A DNA stretch of 64,000 nucleotides from assembly GCF_020880815.1 (NCBI RefSeq), contig NZ_JAJITD010000006.1:1-64000 (forward strand). The letters are read 5' to 3'. A program made the translations under genes and the position numbers. Shown here one piece after another: positions 17,529 to 26,401 of this stretch; positions within the stretch are counted from its first letter, which is position 1; the number at the start of each line of letters is the position of its first letter. This stretch comes from Paraburkholderia sejongensis. GTDB taxonomy: Bacteria > Pseudomonadota > Gammaproteobacteria > Burkholderiales > Burkholderiaceae. The notes beneath the pieces were generated by a model. The model made no database searches and was not told where the DNA came from. It worked only from the letters and a program-made list of their open reading frames with translations.

Positions 17529-20062
17529 GTGTGCCCGTCGAGCCGCAATCGCAGGGCCTCAACGCACTGCGGCTGCATCGTCAGCTCGCCGCGATCTGGG
17601 CCACCGGGCCCGGCGTGCAAAAATTCGCGTCGGTCAATCACACGGTGATCGGCATGCGCATGATGATCACGTCGTTCGTGTTCTTCGCGATCGCCGGGAT
17701 TCTCGGCATGCTCACCCGCGTGCAGCTCGCCACTCCGCACGCCGCGTTCATGGACGTCGAGACCTACAACCAGGTCTTTACGATGCATGGGTCGATGATG
17801 CTGTTTCTATTTGCGATCCCGATGGTCGAAAGTTTCGCGGTGTACCTGACGCCGAAAATCCTCGGCACGCGCGACTTCGCATTTCCGCGCCTCACCGCGT
17901 ACGGCTACTGGTGCTATCTGTTCGGCGGCACTATTCTGACCGTGTCGCTGATTCTGCGCAGCGCGCCCGACGGCGGCTGGTTCATGTACACGCCGCTGAG
18001 TTCGAACGTCTACTCGCCCGGCCTGAACGCCGACGTGTGGCTGCTCGGCATCACCTTCGTCGAGATTTCGGCGCTGTCGCTCGCGATGGAAATCGTCGTG
18101 TCGATCCTGAAGATGCGCGCGCCGGGCATGTCGCTCGACCGCATGCCTATCTTCGCGTGGTACATCCTCGTGACCGCGATGATGATGATCGTCGCGTTCC
18201 CGCCGCTGATCCTCGGCTCGATCCTGCTCGAAGTGGAACGCGCATTCAACCTGCCGTTCTTCGACCCGACGCGTGGCGGCGATCCATTGCTGTGGCAGCA
18301 TCTGTTCTGGCTGTTCGGCCATCCCGACGTGTACATCATCTTCCTGCCGATGGCCGGCGTGCTGTCCACGATGATTCCGGTGTTCGCGCGCCGCCGCCTG
18401 ATCGGCTATCGCGCGATCGTCGTCGCGATCATCGCGCTCGCGTTTCTGAGCTTCGGCATCTGGGTGCACCACATGTTCACAGTGGGCATTCCGCATCTCG
18501 CGCTCGCGTTCTTCTCGGCCGGCTCGGCGATCGTCTCGGTGCCGACCGCCATCCAGTTCTTTGCATGGCTGGCCACGCTCTCGCACGGCAGGCCGCGCTG
18601 GGACGTGCCGATGCTGTACATCTTCGGCTTCTTCTTCGTCTTCACGTGCGGCGGCCTGACCGGCGTGATGCTCGCGATCGTGCCGTTCGACTGGCAGGCG
18701 CACGACACCTACTTCGTCGTCGCGCACATGCACTACGTGGTGGCCGGCGCGCTCGCGTTTCCGATGCTCGCGGCGTTCTATTACTGGCTGCCGCTGCTGA
18801 CCGGACGCACCGCCGTGCACAAGCTGTCGGTGCCGGCGTTCTGGCTGGTGTTCATCGGCTTCAACATGACGTTTTTCATGATGCACCTGACCGGCCTGCT
18901 CGGCATGCCGCGCCGGGTGTTCACCTATAGCGGCGACGAAGGCTGGAACTGGCTCAATCTGCTGTCGTCGGTGGGCAGTTTCGTGATGACGATCGGCTTC
19001 GCGCTGGTCGTGATCGACATCATCGTGCAGGTGCGTTTCGGTCAGCGCGTGCGGCGCAATCCGTGGGACTCCACCACGCTTGAGTGGGCAATGCCGATTC
19101 CGCCGACGCCGTACGCGTTCGCGTCGATCCCGCGCATCGATACGCAGACCGAAGCAATCGCGCCGGGCCAGCTTGCTGCGCAACTGGCGCGCGGCGAAGG
19201 CTATCTCGGCTTCACCCGCAACGGCTGGCAGGAAGCGCTCGGCGTGCATATGACCTCCGGCGAGCCGGATCAACTGATCGTATTGCCAAAGCCCACCTAT
19301 CTGCCGCTCGTCACCGCGATCGTCACCTGCGCGGCGGTGCTGTCGATGTTATTCAAGTTCTATCTGCCGTCGGCCGCGTTTGCGGCGGTCACTTTTGCTC
19401 TGTTCATTTACGCGGGGCAGAATGCGGGACTTTCGCGCGACTACGGCGCGTTGCCGGTCGGCCGCGGCGTGAGCGTGCCGCCGCATACCGAAGTGGCCGG
19501 CTCGCCGTCGTGGCTGTCGCTGATCTGTGCACTGGTCGCGAACGGCACGCTGTTCACGTCGCTGATCTTCGGCACCTTCTATCTGTGGATCGCCGCGCCG
19601 AACTGGCCGGCCGCAACCACGCCGCAGCCGAGCAAGCTGCTCGCGCTGGTCGCGGTGATCGCGCTGGCCGTGGCCGCGATGGCGACGCGTGCTTCACTGC
19701 GTGCCGCGGCGGCCGAACGCAAACCGTACGGCACGCTCGGGCTGACCGCGCTCGCATTGATCGCCGCGCTCGCAGCGGCCGTGATGTTGATCGCCGGCGT
19801 CACGCCGAATCCGCGCGAACACGCACTCGGCGCGACCGCTGCCGCGTTGCTGGCCTACATCGCGATTCATGCGGGCGCCGGGCTGCTGTTCGTGATCAGC
19901 AACGTGCTGCGTCTGAACGCGGGCTTCATTTCCGCGCGACGCCTGACAGACCTGCGCCTCACGCGCCTGTGGACCGACTACACGCTGGCGACCGGCATCA
20001 TTGCGCTCGGCCTCGTGCTCGCGCTGCCCAGTCTCGTCGCGATGCTCGGAGCGAAGCCATGA
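17525..20062 (+). CDS. coxA: Cytochrome c oxidase subunit I fused to subunit III
   Basis: 845 residues, from ATG at 17525. Residues 1 to about 560 form subunit I: heme a ligand His in FTMHGSMMLF, CuB and active-site segment GHPDVY (residues 266-271), CuB histidines in WVHHMFTVG and the heme a3/a ligands in VVAHMHYVVAGA. Residues from about 640 to 845 contain a subunit III-like set of helices (SPSWLSLICALVANGTLFTSLIFGTFYLWIA onward). Such I-III fusions occur in caa3-type oxidases. The glutamate of the usual GHPEVY proton gate is replaced by aspartate (Asp268). The cluster lacks a heme c domain in CoxB, so an external cytochrome c is the expected donor. Confidence 0.93.
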   Translation: MSVPVEPQSQGLNALRLHRQLAAIWATGPGVQKFASVNHTVIGMRMMITSFVFFAIAGILGMLTRVQLATPHAAFMDVETYNQVFTMHGSMMLFLFAIPMVESFAVYLTPKILGTRDFAFPRLTAYGYWCYLFGGTILTVSLILRSAPDGGWFMYTPLSSNVYSPGLNADVWLLGITFVEISALSLAMEIVVSILKMRAPGMSLDRMPIFAWYILVTAMMMIVAFPPLILGSILLEVERAFNLPFFDPTRGGDPLLWQHLFWLFGHPDVYIIFLPMAGVLSTMIPVFARRRLIGYRAIVVAIIALAFLSFGIWVHHMFTVGIPHLALAFFSAGSAIVSVPTAIQFFAWLATLSHGRPRWDVPMLYIFGFFFVFTCGGLTGVMLAIVPFDWQAHDTYFVVAHMHYVVAGALAFPMLAAFYYWLPLLTGRTAVHKLSVPAFWLVFIGFNMTFFMMHLTGLLGMPRRVFTYSGDEGWNWLNLLSSVGSFVMTIGFALVVIDIIVQVRFGQRVRRNPWDSTTLEWAMPIPPTPYAFASIPRIDTQTEAIAPGQLAAQLARGEGYLGFTRNGWQEALGVHMTSGEPDQLIVLPKPTYLPLVTAIVTCAAVLSMLFKFYLPSAAFAAVTFALFIYAGQNAGLSRDYGALPVGRGVSVPPHTEVAGSPSWLSLICALVANGTLFTSLIFGTFYLWIAAPNWPAATTPQPSKLLALVAVIALAVAAMATRASLRAAAAERKPYGTLGLTALALIAALAAAVMLIAGVTPNPREHALGATAAALLAYIAIHAGAGLLFVISNVLRLNAGFISARRLTDLRLTRLWTDYTLATGIIALGLVLALPSLVAMLGAKP

Positions 20063-20394
20063 ACGCGCGGCCGCTTTCGCCGCGGCGTTTGTGGTGGCTC
20101 GCCGTCGGCTTCACGATCTGGTGCGTCGCGTTCGTGGTGCTCTACGCGCTGCACGCGATCGGCTGTGCGTTCGCTTGGCCGAGCGGACCGCTGCGCGCGA
20201 GTCTGGCGATCATCCTGCTGCTGCATCTGCTGGCGATCGGCTGGCTATGGCGCTATCGCGCGGCCACGCGCGACCCCGGACCCGAGCGCATCAGCTCGTT
20301 CATGCATACCGTCGTCGTCTGGACCCTGATCGCGGCGCTGGTCGCGACGGTCCTCACGTTCGGCCCCGCATTGCTGCTCACCACCTGTGTTTAG
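20059..20394 (+). CDS. Small oxidase-cluster membrane protein
   Basis: 111 residues, ATG overlapping the coxA stop (ATGA). Three hydrophobic helices (about 11-33, 46-64 and 83-107) and little soluble sequence. No recognised family; position suggests an accessory or subunit IV-like component of the oxidase. Two cysteines (near 22 and 36) and a Cys next to the C-terminus are present. Confidence 0.75.
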   Translation: MNARPLSPRRLWWLAVGFTIWCVAFVVLYALHAIGCAFAWPSGPLRASLAIILLLHLLAIGWLWRYRAATRDPGPERISSFMHTVVVWTLIAALVATVLTFGPALLLTTCV

Positions 20395-20489
20395 ACACAA
20401 TCGGTAAGCCGTGCCGCCGCTGGCGGTTCGACGCCGCACGCTAATGCGCCCGCCTGTTGGCCCCCACAACCCGATACGGAGAAGCACGG

Positions 20490-21815
20490 ATGCAGTCTCA
20501 CGATCTGGCGCGCAAGGCGATCTGGTCCGCGATCTATCTGCTGTTCATTCTCGCGCCGCTGTTCGCATTGCTCACCGGCACCTTGCCGCCCGCACGCAAT
20601 TTCGGCACCGAGTTCTCGGTCGCGCTCGGCTATTCCGGCCTTGCAATGATGGGGCTGCAATTCGGCCTCACCGCGCGATTTCGCCACGTCACCGAGCCGT
20701 GGGGCGAGGACGTGATCTACCACTTCCATCGACGCATCTCGCTGCTCGCAGTGAGCCTCGTCGTCGTGCATCCACTGATTCTGTTCGCGATCCGCTCCGA
20801 TAAGGTCGCGATGCCCGATTCGCTGCTCGACGTGCCGTGGGGCGCGTGGTTCGCATTCCTGTCGATTGGATCGCTGATCTTGCTGGTGATTACCGCGCTG
20901 TGGCGCAAGCAGCTGCGGATTCCGTACGAGCTCTGGCATCTGTCGCATATCGTGCTCGCGCTGGCCGCGATCTTCGGCGGCGTGCTGCATATGATCGGCT
21001 GGGGCTTCTATCTGACCGACCCGCTCAAGCGCATGCTGTGGATCTGCATGACGCTGTTCTGGATCGCGCTGCTGCTTTACGTGCGCCTGTTCAAACCGCT
21101 GTTCATGCTCAGGCATCCATACCGGATTGCCGAAGTGCGCGCCGAACGCGGCGACACCACGACCCTCGTGATGCAGCCCGACGGCCATGCGGGCTTTCGC
21201 TTCACGCCCGGCCAATTCGGCTGGCTCACCGTATGGGGCAGTCCGTTCAGGATTACTGGGCATCCGTTCTCGTTTTCGTCGAGCGCGGATGCGGCCGATG
21301 GCCGCGTCGAAATGACGATCCGCAACCTCGGCGACTTCACCAGTAAGGTCAAAACGATCGAGGCCGGCCAGCGTGTTTATCTCGACGGCCCGTACGGCGC
21401 GTTCACGATCGGCCACCCGACCGACATGCACGTTCTGATCGCGGGCGGCATCGGCATTACGCCGATGATGAGCATGATCCGCACACTCGCCGATCGCGGC
21501 GACCAGCGCCCGCTGGTGCTGCTGTACGGCGGCAAGAGCTGGGATTCGTTGACGTTTCGCGAGGAACTCGAAGCACTGCAAACGCGCTTGCCGCTTAAGA
21601 TCGTCTATGTGCTATCCGATCCGCCGCCAGGGTGGACCGGCGAGAGCGGGCGCATCGACGCGGGCATTTTGCGGCGTCATTTGCCGCCCGAATACGCGCA
21701 TCACGAATATTTCATTTGCGGACCGGACCCGATGATGGATGCGATCGAATCCGCGCTGGCCGACCTGAAAGTGCCGCGTATCCGCTACCATTCCGAACGC
21801 TACAGCTTCGTCTAG
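20490..21815 (+). CDS. Ferric reductase-like membrane flavoprotein (FAD/NAD(P)H)
   Basis: 441 residues from ATG at 20490, with GGAG upstream. Residues 1-200 form a ferric-reductase-like transmembrane domain with candidate heme-ligating histidines in IYHFHRR, SLVVVHPLIL, WHLSHIVLA and GGVLHMIG. A ferredoxin reductase-type FAD domain follows (FRFTPGQFGWL, GHPFSFSS), then an NAD(P)H-binding domain (LIAGGIGITPMMSMIR, YFICGPDPMMD). Such proteins move electrons from NAD(P)H across the membrane to iron, oxygen or respiratory partners. It lies about 95 bases after the oxidase genes on the same strand and could be cotranscribed. Confidence 0.9.
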   Translation: MQSHDLARKAIWSAIYLLFILAPLFALLTGTLPPARNFGTEFSVALGYSGLAMMGLQFGLTARFRHVTEPWGEDVIYHFHRRISLLAVSLVVVHPLILFAIRSDKVAMPDSLLDVPWGAWFAFLSIGSLILLVITALWRKQLRIPYELWHLSHIVLALAAIFGGVLHMIGWGFYLTDPLKRMLWICMTLFWIALLLYVRLFKPLFMLRHPYRIAEVRAERGDTTTLVMQPDGHAGFRFTPGQFGWLTVWGSPFRITGHPFSFSSSADAADGRVEMTIRNLGDFTSKVKTIEAGQRVYLDGPYGAFTIGHPTDMHVLIAGGIGITPMMSMIRTLADRGDQRPLVLLYGGKSWDSLTFREELEALQTRLPLKIVYVLSDPPPGWTGESGRIDAGILRRHLPPEYAHHEYFICGPDPMMDAIESALADLKVPRIRYHSERYSFV

Positions 21816-21841
21816 CGTCTATTCTCATCAGGAGACCCGCG

Positions 21842-21943
21842 ATGCGTCGACTACTGGCCAATCGACTCGTAGTGGCGACCGGCGTAATCGTCGTCGCGCT
21901 GTCGCTGCTATTTGCGTACTTGCGGGTCGATGCATTGCATTAG
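21842..21943 (+). CDS. 33-residue single-pass membrane peptide
   Basis: ATG at 21842 with CAGGAGA upstream, stop TAG at 21941-21943. The peptide is MRRLLANR, one hydrophobic helix (VVATGVIVVALSLLFAYL) and a short polar tail RVDALH. It starts 26 bases after the flavoprotein gene. Size and layout resemble small single-helix subunits of respiratory complexes such as CydX, but no family motif proves a role. Confidence 0.55.
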   Translation: MRRLLANRLVVATGVIVVALSLLFAYLRVDALH

Positions 21944-22055
21944 CTTTGCATGTGTCGTCAGGAGCGGGCATAGCAACCGCTGTAATACACTGGCTGCGAA
22001 TCTGGCGCAGCCGCCATCCGGCATGTGTGTCCTCAAGCTCGAAGGTTGAATCGAT

Positions 22056-22820
22056 ATGTCCTATTTTGGAATTGGTCTGCACGTCCTTGTCGCAATCTAT
22101 TTCGCAATCCATGCGGTGCGTACTAATCAGGGCATGTATTGGCTGTTCATTCTGTTTGTGTTTCCGTTACTGGGCAGCGTCGTGTATCTGTTCGCGGTCT
22201 ATCTGCCGAGCCTGCGCCATTCGCGCGGCGCCCGCGCGGCCACTCAGGCCATTAGCCAGTTCGTCGATCCGAATCGCGCGCTGCGCGAAGCGCGCGCCGA
22301 TTTCGATCGCGCACCGACCGTGCAGCATCGGCTGCGGCTCGGCGATGCGTTGCTCGCGGCCGGCAATCCGCGCGAAGCGCTCGAACAGTTCCAGGCCGCG
22401 GCCAATGGCCCGTTCGCGACCGATCCCGCGCTGCTGCTCGGTCTCGCGCGCTCGCAGTTCGCGATAGGCGACTACCCCGCCGCCAATACGACGCTGGAGA
22501 AGCTCTTCTCCGTCAATCCGCAGGAGCGTAATCAAGGCGAGCCCGCGCTGCTGTATGCGCGCACGCTCGCCGCGTTGAATGCGCCGGGCACACGCGCGGC
22601 GTTCGAGCAGGCACTGACCTGCGCGAACGACGTCGCGCCGCGCTGCCTGTTCGCCGACTGGCTCGCCGCGCAAGCGGACGCCGAGGACCGGCGCCACGCC
22701 GGCAGCCTGTATGCGGAGATCGTTCAGGATGCCAAACATTGGCCGCGTCATGCGCGCGAACATAATCGCGAGTGGTTGCAGCGCGCACAGGCCGCGTTGG
22801 CAAGCGGCGTGGGAAGATGA
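22056..22820 (+). CDS. Membrane protein with TPR-like repeats
   Basis: 254 residues. Two N-terminal hydrophobic helices (about 4-20 and 27-50, with GMYWLFILFVFPLLGSVVYLF resembling PLDc_N-type hairpins) anchor a cytoplasmic helical domain made of tetratricopeptide-like repeats: RLRLGDALLAAGNPREALEQF, LLGLARSQFAIGDYPAANTTLEKL and further degenerate copies. Likely a protein-interaction scaffold. The stop overlaps the start of the following gene (ATGA). Confidence 0.8.
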   Translation: MSYFGIGLHVLVAIYFAIHAVRTNQGMYWLFILFVFPLLGSVVYLFAVYLPSLRHSRGARAATQAISQFVDPNRALREARADFDRAPTVQHRLRLGDALLAAGNPREALEQFQAAANGPFATDPALLLGLARSQFAIGDYPAANTTLEKLFSVNPQERNQGEPALLYARTLAALNAPGTRAAFEQALTCANDVAPRCLFADWLAAQADAEDRRHAGSLYAEIVQDAKHWPRHAREHNREWLQRAQAALASGVGR

Positions 22821-23542
22821 ACAGCGATAGCGGGAGCGCTGCGATGAGACCAGCAACCAGATCCTTTGCCGCGGTACGGTTCGGCGCCGCTTCGGCCGCG
22901 ATCGCGTTGACCTTGAGTACGGCGGTCTGCGCTGCAACCGTGGCCGGCACGTCCGCGCAGTTTGCGTGGCCCGGGTCGTTCGTGGTGCTAGGCGACGGCT
23001 ATCCGCATGCGGGCGATGCATGCCGGCGGCTCGGTGAATCGGCCGCCACCGCGAACTATCTCGACCATATGGCGATGCTGGTCGGTTGCCCAGGACCTGC
23101 GAATAGCGCTGCCGCCCGGGCAATCCTCAAGCAGCGGCGCGCGCGTGTCGTCGGCGCAGCGGATGGCGTCACGCTCATTTCGATTTCGACCGAGGGGGGC
23201 GCCGCCGCGCAGCGGAATAAACTCGCGCCGCGCGATCAATCGCCGTTCACGTCGACCGGTACATTGCCCTGCGAACGCGGCGGCGGACAAACGAAGACGA
23301 TGTGCAAATTCGGCATCGTGCGTCACGACGATCATTCGGCGACGCTGCTCGTCTACTGGCTCGATGGCACTACCCGCGCAATCTTGTTCGGCGCCAATGG
23401 CCGGGTAATTGGCACCGCTGCGAGCGCAAACGCGCAGCCGATGCCGGGCAATACGTTGACGCAGAAAAACGCCGGTGTGAATCTGATTTCGATCGGCAAT
23501 GAACGCTATGCAGTCGAGGACAAGGTTCTTTCCGGTAATTGA
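22817..23542 (+). CDS. Secreted or periplasmic hypothetical protein
   Basis: 241 residues from ATG at 22817, which overlaps the previous stop; an ATG at 22844 (MRPATRSF) is an alternative. A signal peptide is evident (AAIALTLSTAVCAATVAG). The mature part shows cysteines near 68, 90, 153 and 164 that could pair, and β-rich stretches such as TLLVYWLDGTTRAILFGANG. No family is recognised. Coupling to the TPR protein suggests a shared role. Confidence 0.72.
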   Translation: MNSDSGSAAMRPATRSFAAVRFGAASAAIALTLSTAVCAATVAGTSAQFAWPGSFVVLGDGYPHAGDACRRLGESAATANYLDHMAMLVGCPGPANSAAARAILKQRRARVVGAADGVTLISISTEGGAAAQRNKLAPRDQSPFTSTGTLPCERGGGQTKTMCKFGIVRHDDHSATLLVYWLDGTTRAILFGANGRVIGTAASANAQPMPGNTLTQKNAGVNLISIGNERYAVEDKVLSGN

Positions 23543-24086
23543 AACGGCGACCGCGATTCAAGTACTTTCGGCGCGACTGGATTGGCAGATGTCGCGCCGC
23601 GCTTTTCCCTCTTTTTCTCCGCCCACCTGACTGCACGCGGCAGCCCCCTTTTCAATGCGCGGCGGCTTGCATTGCGAGCGCGAGCGGTAACCCGAGAGTC
23701 CGTCTTCCCTCCTCCCTCGCTTCACGCCCTCCCTTCCCCCCTCGCATTGGCCACTCCGACGCGCACGCTCATCCCGCATTCATAAATCCCACCATTAGTA
23801 ATAATTTCTTTCACAGCGTGGAGCCTGTAATAGCCTTTTTTGCCACATATTCTCCAGCTTTCAATCTTATTATTACGGCACCAGGGATTACACCGAGCCG
23901 CCAAAATCGATATTGTTGATTAATATTATTACCTGCCAAACGTTTGGCAGCACGGCAGCCGGCCGGAACACCGCCGGCTAGCGGCCTCGCCGGCAGACAC
24001 CTGTTCGACCCGCAAACGATTCTGCATCCCGATCGGCATAACCAAGCATTTCAACCCGCTCAGAGGTTCCATAGGAGGAGGTCACG
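23543..24086. other. Long intergenic region, partly A+T-rich
   Basis: 544 bases without a convincing gene. A polypyrimidine stretch rich in CCTCCCT lies at about 23700-23750. From about 23785 to 23935 the DNA is unusually A+T-rich for this genome (several TAATAATT and TATTATTA stretches). It ends in the palindrome at 23933-23950 and leads to the lipoprotein gene at 24087. Confidence 0.6.
23933..23950. promoter_or_regulatory. 18-bp perfect palindrome, LacI-type operator candidate
   Basis: CTGCCAAACGTTTGGCAG is perfectly symmetric around a central CG, the layout of LacI/GalR-family operators. It lies 137 bases before the start of the GH54-like lipoprotein gene, next to the A+T-rich promoter-like DNA. 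No LacI-family gene is present in the window, so the regulator would be elsewhere. Confidence 0.5.
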
Positions 24087-26129
24087 ATGTCCGGAAGAAT
24101 TGGATTGATAGCTGCCTGTCTGGCGATGGCCGTCGGACTTGCAGCCTGCAATGGGGATAGCAGCGGCGTGTCCGCGGCGTCGGTCGCGAATGCCGCGAGT
24201 TCGAATTCGCCGTCGGCGAGTAGCGCATCGCAGTCGAATGCGAACGCCACGCCGGAGAACAACTCGGCCGATAAGAACACCGTCGCTCTACCCTGTGACG
24301 CCGCCGCGACGGCCAATACGCCATGCTCGGCCGCGCACAGCGTGACCCGCCTGCTGACCAGCCACTACAGCGGTCCGCTATTCCAGATCAAACGCGCGTC
24401 CGATCAGAAAACGATGGACGTCTATCCGTACACGCAGAGCACACTGAAAGGCGGCAATCGCTCGCTGATCGGCTCCGCCAATGTGGATAGCACGACGTCG
24501 TTCTGCAATAACACGACCTGCTCCGTCACCTACATCTACGACCAGATCGATCTGGTCGCGCCGCTAAAAGGCGGCGCATTCGGCAACGTGCCGGCGACGC
24601 TGACGCTCAATGCGGACGGCACGCAATCGCTGACGGTCCCGAACGGCAGCGCGGGCGCGTCGAAGACGACCACCGTGCCGGTGCTCAACGGCTTCGCGAC
24701 GATCACGCTGCCCGGCACGTCCGGCACCTTGACCGTGCAACTGCTGCAGCCGCCGACCGCGTTGACCGCGCAGGCGCCGACCCAGCAACTGACGATCGGC
24801 AATGATCTGCCCGCGGTCGGCGGTACGCCGGCCCAACTGTCGTACGTGACGACCAACGGCGTGCAGATTCCGGCGCTCGGCACGCTGGCCGGCCAGGCGT
24901 ATCGCAAGCGCTTCGGTACGGTCAATCAGTCGATCGGCGACACCGAAATCGCCGCGTACATGGTGGCCGGCGCGCACTACAGCCAGTCGTCGACCTGCTG
25001 CGGCACGTACGGCAACATGGAAAGCAGCGCGGACCCGGGCACTTATGCGCACGGCGAAGTGGAAGGCGAAATGTTCGGACTCGCGTTCTCGAACGGCAAT
25101 GCAGCGGTGTTCGGCTATTGCGACGGCAATTCGAGTCAGGATCCGAAAGTCAAGGATCCGGTCTGCGCCGCCTCCAATACAAATTGGCCGGGCGTCGACG
25201 CGGAGGCCGGCGTGTATCTGTACGGTCCGCAGCAACCGGCGAACGAGAAGTTCGTCACGGTATTGTCGAAGTACTCGCCGGTCGGCCAGCAGAACATTTT
25301 CGTGGTCAAAGGCGGCTCCGCTTCGCAAGGCGTGCTGACCTCGCTCTATAACCAGGCACCGCCGGAAGCGTTGAACTTCTTCAACGACGCGGGGCATGCA
25401 TTCAACGGTCAATGGCAGGGCGGTCTGTCGCTCGGCGAAGGCGGCGACGCGAGTGCCGCGCCGATCCAGTTCTTCGAAGGCGCGATCGTCACGAAGGCCA
25501 CTTCCGACACGACCGACAATGCGATCCAGGCGAGCATCGCCAGCTTCTACGGACCGCCGAGCAACGCGGCGGCATCCACCTGCTATGCGAACAACCTGAT
25601 CGATTCGCCGCTAAGCCTGGCGTCGCCGGATGCATGGCTGCAATCGAACGGGGGCACCGCGGTACCGGCCACCGATATTTCCGGCATCGAACGCGGCGCG
25701 GCCACGGTCACGAGCACCAATGGTTCCGCTGTGTCGAACATCCACGAAGTAATTCGCGTGCAGGGCGGTCAGACCTATACGTTCACCGACTACGTGCTGG
25801 CCACCACCAACGCGACGGTTTTCCCGGGCGGCTCGATCCAGACCGACGATCCGGGCAACACCGAATTCGGCTGGGTGCTGAACACCAACACCGGTGCGGT
25901 CGTGCGCGGCACCTGGGGCAACGGTCAGGCCACCTCGGTGAGCGCAGTGAAATCGGGCAACTGGTGGAAGGTGACGATGACGTTGACCGCGCCGGCCGGC
26001 TCGAAGAACGCGCAGGTCTTTATCGATCCGCCGACCTCGAGCAGCGCGGGTGCGCGCGCGCAGCAAGCCGCGTATCTGAGCGCGACGCACTACTGCCCGA
26101 GCCTGTCGATTCTGACCGCGTCGAACTAA
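24087..26129 (+). CDS. Secreted lipoprotein, GH54 alpha-L-arabinofuranosidase-like
   Basis: 680 residues; ATG at 24087 has AGGAGG upstream. Signal peptide with lipobox (VGLAAC, Cys21), then a Ser/Asn/Ala-rich linker (to about 65). Residues about 68-495 follow the catalytic domain of GH54 arabinofuranosidase B: PCDAAATANTPCSAAHSVTRLL, SGPLFQIKRASD, TFC..TTC-like cysteines, a late YDQIDLVAP, the Cys-Cys pair of STCCGTYGNMESS, a Glu-rich EVEGEMFGLAF and GEGGDAS...FFEGAIV. The Asp of GGD matches the acid/base position of fungal enzymes, and a Glu in GEMFG the nucleophile region. The C-terminal 180 residues are a β-rich module unlike the fungal CBM42, perhaps carbohydrate-binding. The predicted role is release of arabinose from plant polysaccharide at the cell surface. 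Confidence 0.75.
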   Translation: MSGRIGLIAACLAMAVGLAACNGDSSGVSAASVANAASSNSPSASSASQSNANATPENNSADKNTVALPCDAAATANTPCSAAHSVTRLLTSHYSGPLFQIKRASDQKTMDVYPYTQSTLKGGNRSLIGSANVDSTTSFCNNTTCSVTYIYDQIDLVAPLKGGAFGNVPATLTLNADGTQSLTVPNGSAGASKTTTVPVLNGFATITLPGTSGTLTVQLLQPPTALTAQAPTQQLTIGNDLPAVGGTPAQLSYVTTNGVQIPALGTLAGQAYRKRFGTVNQSIGDTEIAAYMVAGAHYSQSSTCCGTYGNMESSADPGTYAHGEVEGEMFGLAFSNGNAAVFGYCDGNSSQDPKVKDPVCAASNTNWPGVDAEAGVYLYGPQQPANEKFVTVLSKYSPVGQQNIFVVKGGSASQGVLTSLYNQAPPEALNFFNDAGHAFNGQWQGGLSLGEGGDASAAPIQFFEGAIVTKATSDTTDNAIQASIASFYGPPSNAAASTCYANNLIDSPLSLASPDAWLQSNGGTAVPATDISGIERGAATVTSTNGSAVSNIHEVIRVQGGQTYTFTDYVLATTNATVFPGGSIQTDDPGNTEFGWVLNTNTGAVVRGTWGNGQATSVSAVKSGNWWKVTMTLTAPAGSKNAQVFIDPPTSSSAGARAQQAAYLSATHYCPSLSILTASN

Positions 26130-26322
26130 TTAGCGCGATGAACGGCGAGCCGCTATCGACGATTCGTTGACGCATTACACGTTTGAAGGCACACTCGGCG
26201 ACCATGCAACCCCTCGCGTCCCACCCGACTGCGATACATCATCACGCGCATGCCCGCGTGGGACTGCCTGTGGGGGTTCGCATCCGCTAGCCAGACGTCA
26301 TCGATAGCAACGTGCGCTACAT

Positions 26323-26355
26323 GCCCCGCCGGTAACGACGGGGCTTTTTGTTTTT
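26323..26355 (+). terminator. Rho-independent terminator
   Basis: GCCCCG (26323-26328) and CGGGGC (26339-26344) form a stem, directly followed by TTTTTGTTTTT. It lies about 190 bases after the lipoprotein stop and 47 bases before the next ATG, so it ends rightward transcription of the lipoprotein gene. Confidence 0.85.
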
Positions 26356-26401
26356 CCGATCCGATTCGCTGGTTCCGCTCATCGAAAGAAGGAATGCCGC
26401 C

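Noticed and set aside
17807-19273. 488-codon open frame opposite coxA
   Set aside because: Peptide is mostly Arg, His, Glu and Gln with no fold; coxA on the other strand is unambiguous.
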